This document shows, in pieces, positions 22,541 to 24,914 of a stretch of DNA of 24,914 nucleotides. The stretch covers positions 1 through 24,914 of the forward strand of contig CAYLOP010000032.1 in the NCBI GenBank assembly GCA_964385305.1, given 5' to 3'. The notes under the pieces are model-generated. The model was given only the letters and a program-made list of their open reading frames with translations, made no database searches and was not told where the DNA came from. This DNA comes from CAYLOP01 sp964385305 (lineage in GTDB: Bacteria; Chloroflexota; Anaerolineae; Anaerolineales; E44-bin32). The translations under genes were made by a program, and so were the position numbers. The stretch's first letter is position 1; the number at the start of each line of letters is the position of its first letter.

Positions 22541-22569
22541 ATTATACACGCTTCTATAAGGCTCGCAAA
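22541..22569 (-). promoter_or_regulatory. Promoter of the regulator gene
   Basis: On the minus strand TATAAT (22546-22541) is preceded at 17 bp by TTTGCG (22569-22564), the same weak -35 hexamer seen at argS. The start would be near 22534, with a leader of about 46 nt. That leader contains a 4-bp AGCC/GGCT hairpin followed by six T residues (rc of 22505-22510), which could end upstream transcripts or weakly attenuate this one. Confidence 0.6.
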
Positions 22570-22576
22570 TGAGACA

Positions 22577-23692
22577 TTAGTTCTTTTTAACTTTTCTATA
22601 TGTATGTAATCCCATCTTCTTCGGATCAATCCGCGCACTGCTCCGAATGCGGCTTGCGCCACCGCCCTCCTCCACACTCCGGCCACCCCTAAAATCTCGA
22701 AAGGGTTTCTCGCCTTGACGCGCCGCCAACGCTGCAGCACATGCAGACGGACCAGCCCAAAGTGCGAGCGGCGAGAGCGCTTCCGACGCAATCTCTGACA
22801 CACCTCTCCCGACCTCCCATCGGCTTACAGCGACCTCGCGCCCTATCCTTTGAGCAGCCGCGAGCACCTCGGCTTCTCGGCTTGCGCTTCGGCCACCCGT
22901 TGTGAGCAACCAGGTCGGCATCCGTGCAGAGGCGCAGAAGTATTCCAAGTGCGCCCACTCCTCCAGATCCTGACCCCATGCATAAGCGCCCGCGGCTTCG
23001 ATCACCTTTGCTGCGCCAAAGAGCGCCGATGCATAGGCAGGACCACCGCCCAAGATCACAAGTGCATCCCCCTCAACCCGTTCCGCAATTCGGGTGCCCA
23101 GAGATTCCTGTTCCGCTTTCCAGGCCTCGAGCGTGAGGGGAAGCATATCAAGCGCATGTGAAAGTTCCATACGTGCGGCGCTGGGTGCAAGCGAATTCGC
23201 AATGCCAAGAATCATGATCATAGAAGCCAAGTAGCTGATCAGCCCGGGGCCATGCGGGATCGCAGGTATATCGATTGATAATGTCCGCTCCGCGACGTCT
23301 GCAAGCGTGCTCTCCGGGCTGGTAGTGATCGCAAGAGAATGCGCCCCTACAACGCTTGCAACCTCTAGGGCTTCGATGGTCCTGGCAACCTCGCCGGATG
23401 CGGAGATCCCGATCACAAGCTTCCCAGCAGCATGGGATCCCCAACGAGGAATCATATAGCGCGCTGCCGATAGAGATGGGACGACTCGTACGTCTCTGCC
23501 CGTCCAGGTTGCGAGGGCCATCTCCATGCCCAAACCAGCGTGGTGTGAATCTCCGCAACCGCACAGCAAGATATGGGATATCTTGCTGGTCCACGAGAGG
23601 TCGATATCGCGTGCCCGTTGGTGCACCTGCGCCCATGCGGTGGCGATATATTCCGCTGCCATCTGTGATTGAAGTGTTAGTGAGTCCGTCAA
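22577..23692 (-). CDS. Double-SIS-domain protein (sugar-phosphate isomerase/deglycase-like)
   Basis: This 371-residue protein has two SIS domains in the arrangement of the GlmS isomerase half, but no glutaminase domain. The first SIS has ILLCGCGDSHHAGL near 41-54 and the phosphosugar-binding SASGEVARTIEAL near 96-108. The second has ALVILGGGPAYASALFGA near 210-227 and a GQDLEEWAHLEYF stretch at the place of the catalytic Glu/His region. Relatives isomerise amino sugar phosphates or act on fructosamine phosphates. The exact substrate is open. The frame opens with TTG at 23692 without a clear ribosome binding site, and ATG 23662 is an alternative. It is transcribed divergently from the PfkB kinase gene with only 36 nt between them, which suggests a shared sugar pathway and shared control. 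Confidence 0.85.
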   Translation of the reverse strand: MTDSLTLQSQMAAEYIATAWAQVHQRARDIDLSWTSKISHILLCGCGDSHHAGLGMEMALATWTGRDVRVVPSLSAARYMIPRWGSHAAGKLVIGISASGEVARTIEALEVASVVGAHSLAITTSPESTLADVAERTLSIDIPAIPHGPGLISYLASMIMILGIANSLAPSAARMELSHALDMLPLTLEAWKAEQESLGTRIAERVEGDALVILGGGPAYASALFGAAKVIEAAGAYAWGQDLEEWAHLEYFCASARMPTWLLTTGGRSASREAEVLAAAQRIGREVAVSRWEVGRGVSEIASEALSPLALWAGPSACAAALAARQGEKPFRDFRGGRSVEEGGGASRIRSSARIDPKKMGLHTYRKVKKN

Positions 23693-23714
23693 ATGAAGTT
23701 TCTTCCCCTGGGGG

Positions 23715-23720
23715 TATAAT
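23715..23720 (+). promoter_or_regulatory. -10 element giving a near-leaderless kinase mRNA
   Basis: A perfect TATAAT ends only 8 nt before the kinase ATG (23729), so the message would start at about 23726-23728 and have practically no leader. No ribosome binding site is present. A minus-strand TATACC (23718-23713) overlaps it and could serve the SIS gene. No good -35 is visible for either. Confidence 0.5.
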
Positions 23721-23728
23721 GGGCAATC

Positions 23729-24745
23729 ATGAGTTCGCCCGAAATGGAATACGCCTTCCTCGGCGGTTTACGCGAAGATTATTGTATCACTCCTGAAGGT
23801 CGTGCATATCTCGGGTTAATCGGCGGGAATGCCGTTTTTGCCGCCGTTGGCGCTCGCTTGTGGACCAACTCCTCCATCAGCCTGGTCAGTCGAGTGGGAT
23901 CGAACTATCCTCCTGAGTGGCTTGCGAAGCTCAAGGACCGGGGCTTCAACACCGATGGTATCAAAGTCTTGCCAGACCCTCAAGACACGCGCACCTTCTA
24001 CGCATACCTCTCCATGGAAGAACGGGTGGATACAAATCCCGCCTCCCATTTCCTGAGGATAAACAAGCATCTACCCAAGGAATTAATCGACTACAAATCT
24101 TCTACGGAATTTCAAGATGATCGCAAGAACTTTGGTCCCCTCGCGATTCGCCCAGACGATCTTCCATCATCGATCGCGTGTGCGCGAGGCGTTCATCTCG
24201 CGCCCTCCGATTTCCTCACACATACCACCACCCCCTATCGACTCGGAGAACTCAGCGTACAAACCATCTGCTTAGATCCCTCTGAGCGCTACATGGAACC
24301 AAGTTTCAAACACGATCTCCCTTTGATCGTGAACGGCATCACCGCGTTCCTCCCCAGTGAAAGGGATGCACGCGCCTTTTTCAGGCCGCATGACCTCACT
24401 GTCTGGGAGATGGCAGAGGCATTCGCCGATATGGGCTGTCATTTTATCGTCATCAAACGCGGTCCGATGGGGCAATGTATCTGGGACCGAGATTCCCACC
24501 AACGCTGGCGCATTCCGGCCTACCCCGCCCGTCTCAGAGACGTGACCGGTGCGGGAGACGCCTATTGCGGCGGCTTTCTTGTCGGATTGGTCGAAACCGG
24601 CGATGTAGTGGAAGCAGCACTGCGGGGGAGCGTATCTGCCTCGATTGTACTGGAAGGCATGGGTGCGCTCTATGCCCTCGACGTCCTACCCCAGCTTGTG
24701 AACGCACGGTTGGAAGCGCTTCGGCCACTGATCAGGCAGGTCTGA
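23729..24745 (+). CDS. PfkB-family carbohydrate kinase
   Basis: This is a 338-residue ribokinase-like (PfkB) enzyme that transfers phosphate from ATP to a sugar or nucleoside. The N-terminal substrate-binding region has the GGN motif in LIGGNAVFAAVGA (30-42) followed by SRVGSN. The C-terminal signature DVTGAGDAYCGGF (271-283) contains the anion hole and catalytic Asp277. IKRGPMG near 242-248 belongs to the ATP site. An insertion of about 40 residues near 100-145 (from ERVDTNPASHFLR onward) is longer than in ribokinase and may form a modified lid. Substrate cannot be assigned. It lies divergent to the SIS gene and 3 nt before a peptidase gene, so it is likely co-transcribed with the latter. 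Confidence 0.92.
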   Translation: MSSPEMEYAFLGGLREDYCITPEGRAYLGLIGGNAVFAAVGARLWTNSSISLVSRVGSNYPPEWLAKLKDRGFNTDGIKVLPDPQDTRTFYAYLSMEERVDTNPASHFLRINKHLPKELIDYKSSTEFQDDRKNFGPLAIRPDDLPSSIACARGVHLAPSDFLTHTTTPYRLGELSVQTICLDPSERYMEPSFKHDLPLIVNGITAFLPSERDARAFFRPHDLTVWEMAEAFADMGCHFIVIKRGPMGQCIWDRDSHQRWRIPAYPARLRDVTGAGDAYCGGFLVGLVETGDVVEAALRGSVSASIVLEGMGALYALDVLPQLVNARLEALRPLIRQV

Positions 24746-24748
24746 GTT

Positions 24749-24914
24749 ATGAACTTGAAAAGTTTGATTGATCTCACGCTCGAAATCCAATCGATCCCTG
24801 CACCCACCTTTCAAGAAAGCGCGAGGGCCAAATTTATACAGGCAAAGTTTGAGGATGTGCAGCTCATGGATGTATCCTGTGACGCGGTAGGGAATGTTTA
24901 CGGAAGAGTTCCAG
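24749..24914 (+). CDS. N-terminal fragment, M20-type metallopeptidase
   Basis: The window ends inside this gene after 55 codons. The visible part (LTLEIQSIPAPTFQESARAKF, then VSCDAVGNVYGRVP) is the typical start of M20/M28-like dizinc peptidases and deacylases, in which the D..GN motif precedes the metal-binding residues. The metal ligands themselves lie beyond the window. The ATG follows the kinase stop by 3 nt. The GAG near 24744-24746 is a poor ribosome binding site, so translational coupling is likely. Confidence 0.75.
   Translation, partial: MNLKSLIDLTLEIQSIPAPTFQESARAKFIQAKFEDVQLMDVSCDAVGNVYGRVP

Overview
The window looks like a chromosomal segment of a Chloroflexota bacterium, probably close to Anaerolineae. 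This is inferred from protein character only: exported proteins with long Thr/Pro linkers, a COG2403 GTPase, and an SIS-domain/PfkB-kinase pair. There are no phage, transposon or CRISPR signatures. Most genes look like ordinary vertical housekeeping or accessory content.

Layout. (1) 1-2120 is RNA-rich and gene-poor. It has the 3' end of a probable nitroreductase-like gene, a cold-shock protein gene with a ~165-nt leader, a convincing c-di-GMP-I (GEMM) riboswitch with no recognisable gene behind it, about 500 nt of strongly folded DNA ending in an excellent intrinsic terminator, and a second structured leader before a 74-codon orphan gene. (2) 2397-2705, minus strand: a small-type SRP RNA gene with its own near-consensus promoter, and tRNA-Ser(GGA). 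(3) 2758-7005, minus strand: an envelope-flavoured gene run (LysM lipoprotein, GH1 beta-glycosidase, M23 peptidase, TolB-like propeller). A divergent promoter region drives a membrane-anchored TPR protein (7100-9004). (4) 9140-16640, minus strand: a tightly overlapping four-gene recombination/repair operon. It encodes a degenerate SF1 helicase, an intact UvrD-type helicase, a stand-alone Fe-S PD-(D/E)XK nuclease and RecJ. (5) 16757-18969, plus strand: rpsT (TTG start) and argS. (6) 19045-21692: a COG2403 GTPase and a solitary beta-class DNA methyltransferase. (7) 21816-24914: an atypical OmpR-type regulator, a double-SIS protein, and divergently a PfkB kinase followed by the start of an M20-type peptidase.

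The most interesting system is the 9.1-16.6 kb operon. It contains the working parts of an AddAB-type double-strand-break resection enzyme, but the parts are separate. The AddB-like pseudo-helicase has no nuclease, the AddA-like helicase has no nuclease, and one small protein carries the AddB-style four-cysteine Fe-S nuclease. All three are translationally coupled to RecJ. The second highlight is the orphan c-di-GMP riboswitch, which seems to head a noncoding transcript. Coordinates and motifs were read by eye. Family assignments rest on motif recognition and no database search was run.
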